Shown here: positions 19,844-29,805 of the stretch, in pieces | Layout: each line of letters starts with the position of its first letter | Position numbering within the stretch: position 1 is the stretch's first letter | Assembly: GCF_019236475.1 (NCBI RefSeq) | Contig: NZ_JAFAIX010000013.1 | Span: 62,001 to 126,000 of the forward strand | Length of the DNA stretch: 64,000 nucleotides | Direction of reading: 5' to 3' | DNA from: Chitinophaga sp. | GTDB lineage: Bacteria; Bacteroidota; Bacteroidia; Chitinophagales; Chitinophagaceae | Position numbers and translations under genes: made by a program | Notes under the pieces: model-generated | Told to the model about the DNA's origin: nothing | Database searches by the model: none | Seen by the model: the letters and a program-made list of their open reading frames with translations, nothing else

Positions 19844-22800
19844 ATGAAAAGAGCTGTTAGCACTATTATTCTGTTAACCCTTTGCCCCCTTTTACTTTTT
19901 GCAGGCGACTATGAAAAAGCCTGGGAGGCTATTCACAAAAATGATTTTAAATCTGCCACTATCTATCTCCAAAAAGCCATCAAGGCGGGAGGTCCTAAAA
20001 AGAACAGTGCCATCGCTACCTTAGTACTGCTCAATAACATGACAGGTTATGATGCCGATTTCACAAAACTGTATTTCAATCCCCTGAAAGAATTACAGCA
20101 CCCGGCGCCATATACGTATGCCATGTGGTTTTTTAATGCCTTACTGGGCGAGTACGGGCCGAAACAAGGTGTCCAAATGGAAAACCTGCAGCGCATACTG
20201 TCAGATTCTCTGAACTACAACGGCTCCATGAACGCAGCCGCGGCTTATTTCATTGGCATTAACCACCAACTCAGTGACCGTGCTGACCTGGCGAAGCCTT
20301 CTTATAACCGAGTATACGCGCTGGAAAAATGGGCGTATGTAGGTCCATTCGACAATGTGATGGGGAGCGGTTTTGATAAGGATTATGGCCCTGTCAACAA
20401 GCCCACTGGTCCTGCGTTCGTTAGCAGCAACAATAACAGCCCAGTAAACTGGTTCGTACCGTTGTATACGAGCTATGAGGGCTGGAATACCATCGGGTCT
20501 TTCTTCCCAGTGAAAAGCGCTGTCACTTATGCACAAACGTTTGTGAATGCTACCACAGATATGGACCCAATTCTATGCCTCGGTAGTACCGGCGCCATGA
20601 AAGTTTGGGTAAACGATAAACTCATTATCAGTCAGCCTGAAGAACGTACAACGGAAATGGACTGGTGGAAAGCAAAAGTACATTTGAACAAAGGCTTTAA
20701 CCGCATCCTAGTACAGATAGGCTTTACAGAAGATAACGCCCGTCAGAACTTCATCGTGCGGTTAACAGACCAAAACTATAGGGCTATCAATGGGATTGCA
20801 TCCCAGACATCTCCTGAAAAATACCAGATAGACCAGTCCAAAGATCAACCCACACTCATTCCACATTTTGCAGAAGAATATTTCAAAAAACAGATCGCTG
20901 CACAACCAGAAGACCTGATTCATTCCATCATGCTGAGCAGGGTATATATCCGCAACCAGGAATGGGACAAAGCAAAATCAGTCATGGCAAAATTGCTGAA
21001 AGCTTATCCAAAGGATGCTTTCATTACGAATTACTATTTGGATTGCATGTCTGGTACCAACGACAAGAGCGACTTTGCAGAAAGTTTGGAAACATTCAAA
21101 ACCCTGACGCCAGATAACTATTGGACAGTGTATGCAAAGCTCTTAAAGCTGGAAGGAGAGAAAAATTACACAGAAGCCCAGGAGCTGCTGAACAAATTAA
21201 TCAGCATGCAAGGCGAAAGAGAACTGACCACTATTAAAAAGCTGGAGCTGTTTGGAGAACAGGAGAAAATAGATAGCATGGTGCAACTGCTCAAAGATGC
21301 ATATGCCAAGTACCCTGATAATTCACAGATCGTGCAAACGATGTACCAGTACGAAACACAGATGAACAACGACCCCGCAAAAGGAATAGCTGTGCTGGAG
21401 AAATTCTGTGAAAAATTCTACGATTATGGCATGAATAACTTACTGATAAAAGTATATCTGAACCAGGGGAAAACCGATGCAGCAGTAGCGAAGATGAAGA
21501 AAATGATCAGTACTGCCCCTTATCAATTGGAATATTACACACCATTAGTGAAGTACTATTTTGCCAGTCAGAAATATGACTCTGCTATCCACTATCTGAA
21601 CATTGAACATCAGATCAGTCCTTACTTTCATGGCCCCCTCGGAGATATAGCCACGAGCTATGCGCAAATGAAAGAAAAAGACTCTGCTATTCTCTATTTC
21701 AAGAAAGCACTGGCACTCCATGCAGGAGGATTTGGATATCGGGAACAACTGCGTATGCTGGAAAACAGACAGCAGGTAGATAAGTACTTCCCAACAATGG
21801 ATTACTACAAAGAAATTGAGAAGTATACCCAAAAACCCCAGGACAGCACCCAACCTTATTCCTTCATCTTCGATGAGAAGAATGTAGTATTATATCCGGA
21901 AGGCGCTGGTGAACAAATGATCAACACCGCCATCTATATCCAAAACAAAAAGGGTATTAATCGCTGGAAAGAAATTTCACTCCCTTACAATGGCGTTTAC
22001 CAAGATATGATGATCGTGAAAGCGGAAGTCATAAAACCCAGCGGAGCAAGGATTCCAGCAGAAACAGAGGAAAACCAAATTGTCTTTACCAAACTGGATG
22101 TAGGCGATGTGGTGTACTATAGCTATAAAGTGACCAGCGTAGGGCGCGGCCGACTGAAACGGGAGTTCTGGGATAAATTCTATCTCTCTGACTATGTGCC
22201 TACTAATATCTCTACCTACAACATTCTCGTTGCAGATACCATTCCGTTATATTATGAATACAGAAATGGCGGTAATGCAAAACCAACAATCACCCAGCAT
22301 GAACAGTTTAAAATGTACAGTTGGAGAGAGGAAAATGTGCCTCCCATCCGTACTGAGTTTTATATGCCAGGCATTACGGAAATAGGGAAGGTACTCCATG
22401 TTTCTACTGTAAAAGACTGGGATGTGATTGGAGAATGGTACAGCGATATCACCCGTGAACAATCCAATGAAAATTACGAAGTCAACGAGGCATTCAAGGA
22501 AATATTCCCAAATGGAACGGCTAACGTAGACGACCAAACGAAAGCGAAGAAAATTTATGATTATATAGAGAAGAATATCTCTTACAGCTCTGTATCATTC
22601 AGACAAGGTGCTTACGTACCTCAGAAAGCCGGTAAAACGTTGGTTACCAAACTGGGCGACTGTAAAGACCTCTCTACTTTGTTCCTTGCATTTGCCCGTA
22701 AAGCTGGCCTGCCGGCAAACCTTATCCTGGTAAGTACCCGCGAAAATGGAGAGCATAATATGCAGTTACCATCGCTGGACTTCAACCATTGCATCATTGC

Positions 22801-23608
22801 ATTCAAAGCGAATAACAAAACGTATTACCAGGAGCTGACTTCCAACACATTGCCATTTGGCGTACTGCCGTCATCACTGGCTGGCGCGCAGATACTGAAC
22901 ATCCCGTACGATTATAAACCAGGTGAAAAGCTGACCATGATTCCCACCAGCAATTATTCACCGAAATCCATTTATCGTCGGATGGAGGTAACATTGAAGG
23001 ATGCGGATGCGGTCATTCAGTCCAATTGCGCTTATGTAGGTGAGCTAACGGAAGGCTTGAGAGCTGACTATCTCCATAAAACACCGGACGAGACCAAAGA
23101 TGGCGTTCAAACACAGGTAGGCAGAAATTTCAAAAACCAGGTAGTACTAGATAAGTATAACTTCAGTAATCTGGATAACCTTGCAGACTCACTCTGGCTC
23201 AATGCTCACTTCACAGTTAAAAATGAGGTCATCAGTGTGGGCGATATCAACATGATCAAATTGCCTTTCATGGAAGTAATTGCTACTGCCAACATCTTTA
23301 CGCCGGAAGCAAGGCAGTATCCGTTTATGTACCGCGATTATGAAGCGGTAGATAACTATCTAACGGAAATGCACATACGCCTTTCCGATGCCAAGAAATT
23401 TGACCAGGTACCGGCTACTGTTAACCTGAAAATGGGCGATATGGTATACGCGCTGGAGTTCAATAAAGTAGCAGACGACCACCTAGTGGTAACCAGACGC
23501 TTTACCACCAATAGCAACAAAACGCTCACCGCAGCCGAAATGAAGGAACTGGAAACCTTCTTCAATGGCATCATCAAAGCAGAGCAGAAGTATATCTCTT
23601 TCAGATAA
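19844..23608 (+). CDS. DUF3857 / transglutaminase-like protein with TPR region
   Basis: The start at 19844 is chosen because it gives a proper signal peptide (MKRAVSTIILLTL, cleavage near GDY); the upstream GTG/ATG codons lie at the promoter-like box. About 1254 residues, periplasmic or surface-facing. TPR-like helices fill about 25-650. A DUF3857 beta domain (about 660-860) is followed by a transglutaminase-like core with Cys940 in GDCKDLSTLF and His982 in DFNHCIIAF. The position that is usually Asp before the LPFG turn reads QELTSN, a possible Glu substitution. C-terminal beta domain. Family members are often next to polysaccharide or stress genes; the substrate is unknown. Confidence 0.85.
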   Translation: MKRAVSTIILLTLCPLLLFAGDYEKAWEAIHKNDFKSATIYLQKAIKAGGPKKNSAIATLVLLNNMTGYDADFTKLYFNPLKELQHPAPYTYAMWFFNALLGEYGPKQGVQMENLQRILSDSLNYNGSMNAAAAYFIGINHQLSDRADLAKPSYNRVYALEKWAYVGPFDNVMGSGFDKDYGPVNKPTGPAFVSSNNNSPVNWFVPLYTSYEGWNTIGSFFPVKSAVTYAQTFVNATTDMDPILCLGSTGAMKVWVNDKLIISQPEERTTEMDWWKAKVHLNKGFNRILVQIGFTEDNARQNFIVRLTDQNYRAINGIASQTSPEKYQIDQSKDQPTLIPHFAEEYFKKQIAAQPEDLIHSIMLSRVYIRNQEWDKAKSVMAKLLKAYPKDAFITNYYLDCMSGTNDKSDFAESLETFKTLTPDNYWTVYAKLLKLEGEKNYTEAQELLNKLISMQGERELTTIKKLELFGEQEKIDSMVQLLKDAYAKYPDNSQIVQTMYQYETQMNNDPAKGIAVLEKFCEKFYDYGMNNLLIKVYLNQGKTDAAVAKMKKMISTAPYQLEYYTPLVKYYFASQKYDSAIHYLNIEHQISPYFHGPLGDIATSYAQMKEKDSAILYFKKALALHAGGFGYREQLRMLENRQQVDKYFPTMDYYKEIEKYTQKPQDSTQPYSFIFDEKNVVLYPEGAGEQMINTAIYIQNKKGINRWKEISLPYNGVYQDMMIVKAEVIKPSGARIPAETEENQIVFTKLDVGDVVYYSYKVTSVGRGRLKREFWDKFYLSDYVPTNISTYNILVADTIPLYYEYRNGGNAKPTITQHEQFKMYSWREENVPPIRTEFYMPGITEIGKVLHVSTVKDWDVIGEWYSDITREQSNENYEVNEAFKEIFPNGTANVDDQTKAKKIYDYIEKNISYSSVSFRQGAYVPQKAGKTLVTKLGDCKDLSTLFLAFARKAGLPANLILVSTRENGEHNMQLPSLDFNHCIIAFKANNKTYYQELTSNTLPFGVLPSSLAGAQILNIPYDYKPGEKLTMIPTSNYSPKSIYRRMEVTLKDADAVIQSNCAYVGELTEGLRADYLHKTPDETKDGVQTQVGRNFKNQVVLDKYNFSNLDNLADSLWLNAHFTVKNEVISVGDINMIKLPFMEVIATANIFTPEARQYPFMYRDYEAVDNYLTEMHIRLSDAKKFDQVPATVNLKMGDMVYALEFNKVADDHLVVTRRFTTNSNKTLTAAEMKELETFFNGIIKAEQKYISFR

Positions 23609-23638
23609 AGGTAAAACGTTCCTGCCTGCCGTATAATA

Positions 23639-23714
23639 AAAAAGCGCAATTGACGTCTACGACGTCAATTGCGCTTTTTGTTTTTCGTCGTCCCTGCCCA
23701 CTTGGCAGGGACGA
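23639..23714. repeat. two-hairpin intergenic element, copy D
   Basis: Hairpin 1: 19-bp perfect stem (23639-23657 with 23661-23679), core TGACGTC-TAC-GACGTCA, outer arms AAAAAGCGCAAT. Hairpin 2 (23686-23714): CGTCGTCCCTGCC with GGCAGGGACGAC around a CACTT loop. The GGGAGACACG motif follows at 23747. It lies between convergent genes. Confidence 0.88.
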
Positions 23715-23758
23715 CAGGCAGGAGCATCCTGATTTATAATAATTTCGGGAGACACGAT

Positions 23759-24349
23759 CTACTCTTCCTCTTCAAAGCCCCACTGGTCCAGGAGTTGATT
23801 ATACTGCGCCTCTGGTAATCCAGGTTTGTCATAATGCCCTGCGAGGGTTTTCTGACGCATCGCTTCGTAAATGCTCACGGCACAGGCCACAGAAATATTG
23901 AGCGACTTGATAATTCCCATCTGAGGGATGATAAAATTACCGTCTACCTTTTCGATCAATTCCTCACTCACGCCCGCATGTTCATTGCCGAAAACCAAGG
24001 CTACAGAACCTGTAAAGTCAATATCATAGAGACTTACGGCATCGTGTGCTAGGTGCGTGGCTAAAATTTTATCATATTTGGCGCGTAAAGCGGTAAAACA
24101 GGCATCAATATTGTCAAATTGATGCACGGTTAGCCACTTGGCGGCAGAACTGCTACTTTTGGCACCCCATTTTTTATGCCGGGGAATTTTGGTGTTTAGT
24201 ACATAGATCTCTTGTATCCCAACAGCATCGCATGTACGCATAACAGCGGAAATATTGTGCGGATCTTGCACATTTTCCAATACCACCGTCAAATTTCCCT
24301 GCCGTTTATTCAGTACAGACAATAATCTTTCCCGTCTTTCTGGTGTCAT
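23759..24349 (-). CDS. trmH: tRNA (guanosine-2'-O-)-methyltransferase, SPOUT family
   Basis: 196-residue SPOUT (trefoil-knot) methyltransferase, expected to make Gm18 in tRNA. The N-terminal TPERRERLLSVLNKRQ matches the TrmH-specific extension. Knot motifs are visible: ENVQDPHNISAVMRTCDA (motif 1), LVFGNEHAGVSEE (motif 2) and IPQMGIIKSLNISVACAVSIYEAMRQ (motif 3). The short length and N-terminal extension favour TrmH over RlmB, which carries a longer L30e-like domain. Confidence 0.9.
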   Translation of the reverse strand: MTPERRERLLSVLNKRQGNLTVVLENVQDPHNISAVMRTCDAVGIQEIYVLNTKIPRHKKWGAKSSSSAAKWLTVHQFDNIDACFTALRAKYDKILATHLAHDAVSLYDIDFTGSVALVFGNEHAGVSEELIEKVDGNFIIPQMGIIKSLNISVACAVSIYEAMRQKTLAGHYDKPGLPEAQYNQLLDQWGFEEEE

Positions 24350-24432
24350 ATAAAAAAATTATTTATCCTGAAGGGCGTAAAATTACGAAATAAGGTAATT
24401 TCACCGCACAATCTTAAAATCAGACAAAACCT

Positions 24433-27147
24433 ATGCTCAAAAAGATACTCAAATTTACGGGCATCACCTTTATTATCCTGTTGCTAGCTGCTATTGCTAT
24501 TCCCTACTTCTTTAAGGACAAAATCATGGCCAAAGTGAAGTCGGAACTCAACGACAAGCTGAATGCCAAAGTAGACTTTAAAGACGTGGATATCAGCCTG
24601 ATACGGCATTTCCCTCGACTGGCAGTTGGCCTCGAAGACCTACAAATCACTGGCAAGGATCGTTTCAAAGATGATACCCTCCTTTCTGTACACAAAATTG
24701 ATGTAGCCCTCAATCTGATGAGCGTTATCAAAGGTAAACAGATGGATATCTACAACATCGCGCTGGTACAGCCACGTATACACGCTATTGTGGATAAAGA
24801 CGGCCATCCGAACTGGGATATCACCAAGCCGGATACTGCCACCAAAACCCCGACTGATACCAGCAAAAGCAGTTTTGCCCTCAGTCTCAAACAATATAGC
24901 ATCGAAGATGCCTATATCAGCTACGACGATCGCCAGGGTAATATGTTCCTGGAAGTAGCCGGCCTAAATCACAAAGGTAGCGGCGATTTCACGCAAGATA
25001 AATTCACCCTGAATACCCATACAGATGCCAATGGTATTACCTTCAAATATGGTCTGATTCCATATTTGAACAGCGTAAAAACCGCGCTGGATGCAGATAT
25101 CCAGATCGATAATACCACCAGCACCTACACGCTGAAAGATGCTAAAGCATCCCTGAACAACCTGGCATTGAATTTCGGAGGTCTGTTCCACATTGTAAAT
25201 GATTCTACCTACGGCATGGACTTTACCTTTAAAGCGCCAGGTAATGATTTTAAAGACTTCCTGTCGCTGGTACCTGCCATTTACGCGGCTGATTTCAATA
25301 AGATCAAAACCAGTGGTAAAGCCGCTTTCGATGGTTTTGTAAAAGGAAATTACTCTCCGAAACAAATGCCTTCTTTCGGCTTGAACCTGGCAGTAACCGA
25401 TGGTTTCTTCCAATATCCTGATCTGCCAAAACCAGTTAAAAACATCCAATTGGCGGTTAAGATCTCCAATCCTGACGGCGTTCCAGATCATACGGTGATC
25501 AATATGTCTAAAGGCCACCTGGAAATGGACAATACCCCTGTAGATATGCGGGTACTGGTGCAGACCCCGATTTCTGATATGTATGTAGACGCGGCCGCAA
25601 AAGGTAAATTGGATCTCTCTACAATTCCCCAGTATGTAAAACTGGCCACAGGTACAGCTCTCCAAGGTCTCCTCGATGCAGATATCAGTGCAAAAGGTAA
25701 CATGAGCGCTATCGAAAAACAGCAATATGATAAATTCTATGCTGCCGGCACCTTGCAACTGAGCAATATGCTCTATAAAAGCAAAGATTATCCTGACGGC
25801 GTAAAAGTGAATAACCTGTTCCTCCAATTCAATCCTAAAAACGTAACCGTGAAGGATCTGAATGCGGAATATCTTGGCTCTCATTTCCAAGCTGACGGTG
25901 AAGTGAATAACCTCCTCGCCTACACGCTGAAAAACGAAGCCCTGGATGGTAAATTCAATGTAAAAGCAGACCAGATCAACCTGGATAAATGGATGGCTAC
26001 TTCCGGTACTACTCCTGCACCAGCTCCTGCTGAAAAGAAAGAAGGAGAAGCCGCCGCCGCTGGTAGTGCGCCATTCCCGGTTCCTGCGAACCTGAATATC
26101 GCCATGAATGCCAATGTAGGCAAAGTACACTATGATAAAGTAGACCTGAATAATCTCGTTGGTGCGTTGACGGTAAAAGATGAAACCGTATCCATGCAGC
26201 AACTGAAAGCGGATGCTTTACAAGGTTCAATGGCGATCACTGGTAGCTACAGTACTAAAGTGAGCAAACTGAATCCAGATATCAACCTCACCTACGATGT
26301 ACAGCGCATCGATATTCAACAGGCATTTAATGCGTTCAATACTGTTCGTAGCCTGATGCCTATCGGTAAATTCCTGAACGGCAAAATCTCTTCCCAACTG
26401 ACCATGCATGGTAAACTGGGCAAAGACATGATGCCGGAAATGAATACCCTCACTGGTGATGGTAATCTCCTGCTGATTGAAGGGGTACTGAAACAATTCG
26501 CTCCGGTAGATCAGCTCGCCAGCACACTGAATATCTCTCAATTGAAAGATGTGAGTCTCCGTGATATTAAAAACTACTTCGCTTTCGAAAATGGCCGCGT
26601 AAAAGTGAATCCATTCAAAGTGACCGTAGCGGGTATTCGCATGGATATTGCCGGTTCTCATGGATTTGACCAATCGCTGGACTACAGCCTGCAACTGGCC
26701 CTGCCACGCAGTCTGATGGGTACTGCCGGTAATACCCTGGTCAACAATCTGGCTTCACAAGCACAGAGCAGAGGCGTGAATGTAAATGTGGGCGACAGCG
26801 TTCACCTGGCTGTTACGATGGGTGGTAATATCATGAAACCTGCCCTGAAAACAGATCTCCGTGAAAGCGCTAACAACCTGAAAGCACAAGCTACGCAGCT
26901 CGTGAAAGATAAAGTAGACACCATCAAACACACTGTGCGCGATTCTGTTAACTCCCTGAAAAATCAGGCGGTGAACACCGTTAAAGATGAACTGAAAAAC
27001 CAGTTACTGGGTAAAAAAGACAGTACTTCCAACGGTAATGGCGTACAAAATCTCGGCAAGCAAGCCGGCGAATCTGCCAAAGGCGTGCTGAATGGCCTGT
27101 TTGGTAAGAAAAAGCAGCAACCTGCTACAGATACTACTAAACACTAA
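24433..27147 (+). CDS. AsmA-like envelope protein
   Basis: 904 residues. An N-terminal membrane anchor (about 5-27) is followed by the AsmA-type start: a KVKSELNDKLNAKVDFKDVDISLI stretch, split here as KVKSELNDKLNAK and VDFKDVDISLI, then FPRLAVGLEDL. Long beta-rich repeats fill the middle (AsmA_2/DUF3971-like). Near residues 530-550 there is a Pro/Ala/Glu-rich linker. AsmA-family proteins are thought to form lipid-conducting bridges between membranes. The C-terminal 80 residues are a Lys/Asp/Val-rich amphipathic region (VKDKVDTIKHTV, VKDELKNQLL) resembling LEA-like 11-mers, an unusual tail. Confidence 0.85.
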   Translation: MLKKILKFTGITFIILLLAAIAIPYFFKDKIMAKVKSELNDKLNAKVDFKDVDISLIRHFPRLAVGLEDLQITGKDRFKDDTLLSVHKIDVALNLMSVIKGKQMDIYNIALVQPRIHAIVDKDGHPNWDITKPDTATKTPTDTSKSSFALSLKQYSIEDAYISYDDRQGNMFLEVAGLNHKGSGDFTQDKFTLNTHTDANGITFKYGLIPYLNSVKTALDADIQIDNTTSTYTLKDAKASLNNLALNFGGLFHIVNDSTYGMDFTFKAPGNDFKDFLSLVPAIYAADFNKIKTSGKAAFDGFVKGNYSPKQMPSFGLNLAVTDGFFQYPDLPKPVKNIQLAVKISNPDGVPDHTVINMSKGHLEMDNTPVDMRVLVQTPISDMYVDAAAKGKLDLSTIPQYVKLATGTALQGLLDADISAKGNMSAIEKQQYDKFYAAGTLQLSNMLYKSKDYPDGVKVNNLFLQFNPKNVTVKDLNAEYLGSHFQADGEVNNLLAYTLKNEALDGKFNVKADQINLDKWMATSGTTPAPAPAEKKEGEAAAAGSAPFPVPANLNIAMNANVGKVHYDKVDLNNLVGALTVKDETVSMQQLKADALQGSMAITGSYSTKVSKLNPDINLTYDVQRIDIQQAFNAFNTVRSLMPIGKFLNGKISSQLTMHGKLGKDMMPEMNTLTGDGNLLLIEGVLKQFAPVDQLASTLNISQLKDVSLRDIKNYFAFENGRVKVNPFKVTVAGIRMDIAGSHGFDQSLDYSLQLALPRSLMGTAGNTLVNNLASQAQSRGVNVNVGDSVHLAVTMGGNIMKPALKTDLRESANNLKAQATQLVKDKVDTIKHTVRDSVNSLKNQAVNTVKDELKNQLLGKKDSTSNGNGVQNLGKQAGESAKGVLNGLFGKKKQQPATDTTKH

Positions 27148-27165
27148 TAATTTAACTTACTGCCT

Positions 27166-27238
27166 GTCGCCCCTGCCCGCTGGGCAGGGGCGACGAAATA
27201 AAAAACGGATTGACGTCTGCGACGTCAATCCGTTTTTT
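27166..27238. repeat. two-hairpin intergenic element, copy E (module order swapped)
   Basis: Here hairpin 2 comes first: GTCGCCCCTGCCC-GCT-GGGCAGGGGCGAC (27166-27194, perfect). Hairpin 1 then follows: an 18-bp perfect stem (27200-27217 with 27221-27238), core TGACGTC-TGC-GACGTCA, outer arms AAAAAACGGAT. Both loops still read TGC and GCT on the plus strand. It lies between co-directional genes. Confidence 0.88.
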
Positions 27239-27310
27239 TATTTATGCCTACTGGCACAGTAATACCAAAAGAAAAATTCGTAACTTATAGAAACCCAAAA
27301 CCCATTCGCC

Positions 27311-27700
27311 ATGATAACAAACATCCTTCACAGTACGTGGTGCAATGCAGCCTTGTTAGCTGGATCGATATTCCTGGTAATGGGCTATCTCATCAGGCGT
27401 TTTCCTCCCAAGAGTATTAAGACCTGGTATGGATACCGTACTTTCCTTTCCACTCGCAACCAAGAAATGTGGGATGCCGGCAACAAAGACGCCGCCATGG
27501 TTTCCCGGAAAGTAGGATTTATACTCATATTACTAGGCATTTGCTGCGCCCTGTTCTTCGAGCGAAAGTCCGATTGGTTTATGTACATCACTGTTGGCGC
27601 GGTAGTAGCAGGAGCCCTCTATATTGCTGGCTACACAGAATGGATGCTAAGCAACGAGTTTGATGAGGAAGGCAAACGGCGTATTCCACCAAAACTGTAG
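27311..27700 (+). CDS. SdpI-family membrane protein
   Basis: 129 residues with three predicted membrane segments: an N-terminal one around ALLAGSIFLVMGYLI, one at GFILILLGICCALFF, and YITVGAVVAGALYIA. The PPKSIKTWYGYRTFLSTRNQEMWDAGN region, here spanning about residues 34-60, is the hallmark of the SdpI C-terminal domain. SdpI in Bacillus confers immunity to the SDP toxin; most homologues of this short single-domain kind are uncharacterised, and no toxin gene is nearby. Followed 66 bases later by an MFS transporter on the same strand. Confidence 0.8.
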   Translation: MITNILHSTWCNAALLAGSIFLVMGYLIRRFPPKSIKTWYGYRTFLSTRNQEMWDAGNKDAAMVSRKVGFILILLGICCALFFERKSDWFMYITVGAVVAGALYIAGYTEWMLSNEFDEEGKRRIPPKL

Positions 27701-27766
27701 GTTATATGACAATTCTTATTTTCTTATGACCCAACTTTGCGGTCTGAAGAAACAAGCAACGAATCT

Positions 27767-28987
27767 ATGACAGACAGCACCATTCATTTAGGCTCAATTA
27801 AGAAAAAAAACTTAGGAATCGCTACTTTATTGGCTTTTGCCATGATCCCCATGTCGGGGTTCGCTACAGACATTTACCTGCCCTCCCTCCCTGGAATGAC
27901 CGCTGCTCTTGGTATTAGCAGCAGTCAAGCGCAGCTCACCCTCAGTCTATTTTTAATCAGCTATGGTGTATCCCAACTCTTTGTGGGCGGGTTACTCGAT
28001 AGCTACGGAAGATATCGTATCTCCCTGGCAGCAATACTTGTATTTCTCGTCAGTTGTATCACCATTGCCAATACACATAGCATATATGTCATTTATGCGA
28101 TGCGTATTATTCACGGCATCACCATTGCCGCCATGGTAGTGGCCAAACGCGCTTTCTTCGTGGACTTATTCACTGGAGAAAAGCTTAAACACTATCTCAG
28201 TCTTTTTACTATTATCTGGTCTACAGGGCCTATTGTAGCCCCTTTCATTGGCGGTTACCTGGAAGTCAGCTTTGGATGGGAATCTAACTTTTACTTCCTC
28301 GCGGGGATTGCCGCCCTTTTATTCATTGGGGAATTAATTTTCAGCGGAGAATCCTTGCAACATGCAATCCCCTTCCATCTGGGGAGTATTATCCGAATTT
28401 ACACTAATATGTTGCGTACCGGCAGCTTTGTACTCGGTATAGTGATGCTGGGACTAGGTTACAGCATGATCATGGTATATAACATGTCTGGTCCGTTCAT
28501 TATTGAGCATCATTTTAACCTGTCTCCGGTTGTTACCGGCTATTGCTCCCTGCTGCTAGGTTTGGCCTGGATGGTTGGTGGCTTTACAGGCAAAGCAATG
28601 ATCGACCGGCCATTCACTCGTAAAATGAATACGAACGTGGTGTTACAGTTACTATTCGCCACCTTGATGTTATTGACATTACAGCGATTGAATACACTCC
28701 CCGTAATACTGGTTTTTGCCTTTCTTGTCCATGTGGGTGCAGGGTTTACCTATAACAACTATTTCACCTATTGCCTGGCTAAATTCCCGAAAAATGCAGG
28801 TATTGCAGGGGGATTAACAGGTGGTTTGTGTTATGTAATCGTGTCTTTCCTCAGTTACCTGATCACCTATGTGTTACCAGCGAAAGACGGCGGTAACCTG
28901 GGGGTTAGCTATCTGTTACTGATACTCGCCTCTATTCTTGTGATGTATAGGGTGAATGTATTAAACAAACGAAACGTGTCTCACTAA
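27767..28987 (+). CDS. MFS multidrug transporter, Bcr/CflA-like
   Basis: About 406 residues with 12 predicted membrane helices. The ATG at 27767 (MTDSTIHLG) is preferred to the TTG ten codons upstream, which lies in a promoter-like CAACTTTG. Helix 1 contains the Bcr/CflA pattern ATDIYLPSLPGM. The motif-A-like loop between helices 2 and 3 reads GGLLDSYGRYRI, and GGYLEVSFGWESNF fits the helix 5/6 region. Expected role: proton-driven export of drugs or small metabolites. No regulator is adjacent. Confidence 0.85.
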   Translation: MTDSTIHLGSIKKKNLGIATLLAFAMIPMSGFATDIYLPSLPGMTAALGISSSQAQLTLSLFLISYGVSQLFVGGLLDSYGRYRISLAAILVFLVSCITIANTHSIYVIYAMRIIHGITIAAMVVAKRAFFVDLFTGEKLKHYLSLFTIIWSTGPIVAPFIGGYLEVSFGWESNFYFLAGIAALLFIGELIFSGESLQHAIPFHLGSIIRIYTNMLRTGSFVLGIVMLGLGYSMIMVYNMSGPFIIEHHFNLSPVVTGYCSLLLGLAWMVGGFTGKAMIDRPFTRKMNTNVVLQLLFATLMLLTLQRLNTLPVILVFAFLVHVGAGFTYNNYFTYCLAKFPKNAGIAGGLTGGLCYVIVSFLSYLITYVLPAKDGGNLGVSYLLLILASILVMYRVNVLNKRNVSH

Positions 28988-29050
28988 ACTATTTTTTATT
29001 TTATTATTTTTACCGCAATCAGCCACAGACCCCTGATTGTCGATTTACCT

Positions 29051-29797
29051 ATGATTCCATTTTGGAGTGATTACTATTATCTCGTTATTGTACTGCAATT
29101 AGCATGTCTTGTTCACGCTATCAGAAGCGGTAACCGCGAAGCCGTTTACCTATTGATTTTCCTGCCAGGAATAGGCGCTGGTTTATATTTTGTCATGGAG
29201 ATATTGCCTGATATTACCAATGGTACAATCGGCCAGCAGTTATTACGGTTTATTTCTCCGAATGGCCGCATCAGGGAGTGGGAAAAACGGGTACAAGTAT
29301 CTGATACTGTTACCAATAGGATGGAGCTGGCTGCCGCATATGCCACACAAAATCATTACGACAAAGCAATCGCACTGGCGCAATCTTGTGCAGCCTCCTA
29401 CTCCTCCGATCAAGGTATTTTACTGCAACTGGCTAGGTTCCAATTCATGAACCAACAATACGCAGATAGCCTCGCTAACTTCGATAAGTTGAATAAAATG
29501 CCAGGCGTAAGAATGAGCAATGTAGCCGATGAACTGATGTATGCACAAGCCCTGGAAGCTACTATGGAAGCTGAAAAAGCAGAAAAGGCCTACCAAAAGA
29601 TCATCCAGGTACATCACTCATTAGAAGCCATGTATTACTACGGACTAATGCTACGCAAACAAGGACGCAACACCGAAGCCAAAGCCCAATTCGAAAGAAC
29701 CAAGGCGGAAATCGGCCTGCATCCAAGATATATCAGACGTACCATCCGCAAATGGGTATGGCTGTCCAGGAAAGAGTTGGCAACGCTGAAAGCCTAA
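29051..29797 (+). CDS. TPR-containing membrane protein of unknown function
   Basis: 248 residues. Two N-terminal hydrophobic segments (YYYLVIVLQLACLVHAI and AVYLLIFLPGIGAGLYFVM) resemble the PLDc_N/NfeD-type double-helix anchor. They are followed by a soluble region with about four TPR-like helix pairs (MELAAAYATQNHYDKAIALA, and ALEATMEAEKAEKAYQKII). Probably a membrane-anchored scaffold facing the cytoplasm (inference). Followed by repeat element F and the convergent efflux operon. Confidence 0.7.
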   Translation: MIPFWSDYYYLVIVLQLACLVHAIRSGNREAVYLLIFLPGIGAGLYFVMEILPDITNGTIGQQLLRFISPNGRIREWEKRVQVSDTVTNRMELAAAYATQNHYDKAIALAQSCAASYSSDQGILLQLARFQFMNQQYADSLANFDKLNKMPGVRMSNVADELMYAQALEATMEAEKAEKAYQKIIQVHHSLEAMYYYGLMLRKQGRNTEAKAQFERTKAEIGLHPRYIRRTIRKWVWLSRKELATLKA

Positions 29798-29805
29798 TTA
29801 TATCT

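Noticed and set aside
24964-26202. 412-codon frame antisense to the AsmA-like gene
   Set aside because: Sequence is rich in Ile/Phe/His/Arg with no domain; it is a shadow of codon bias in a well-supported gene.
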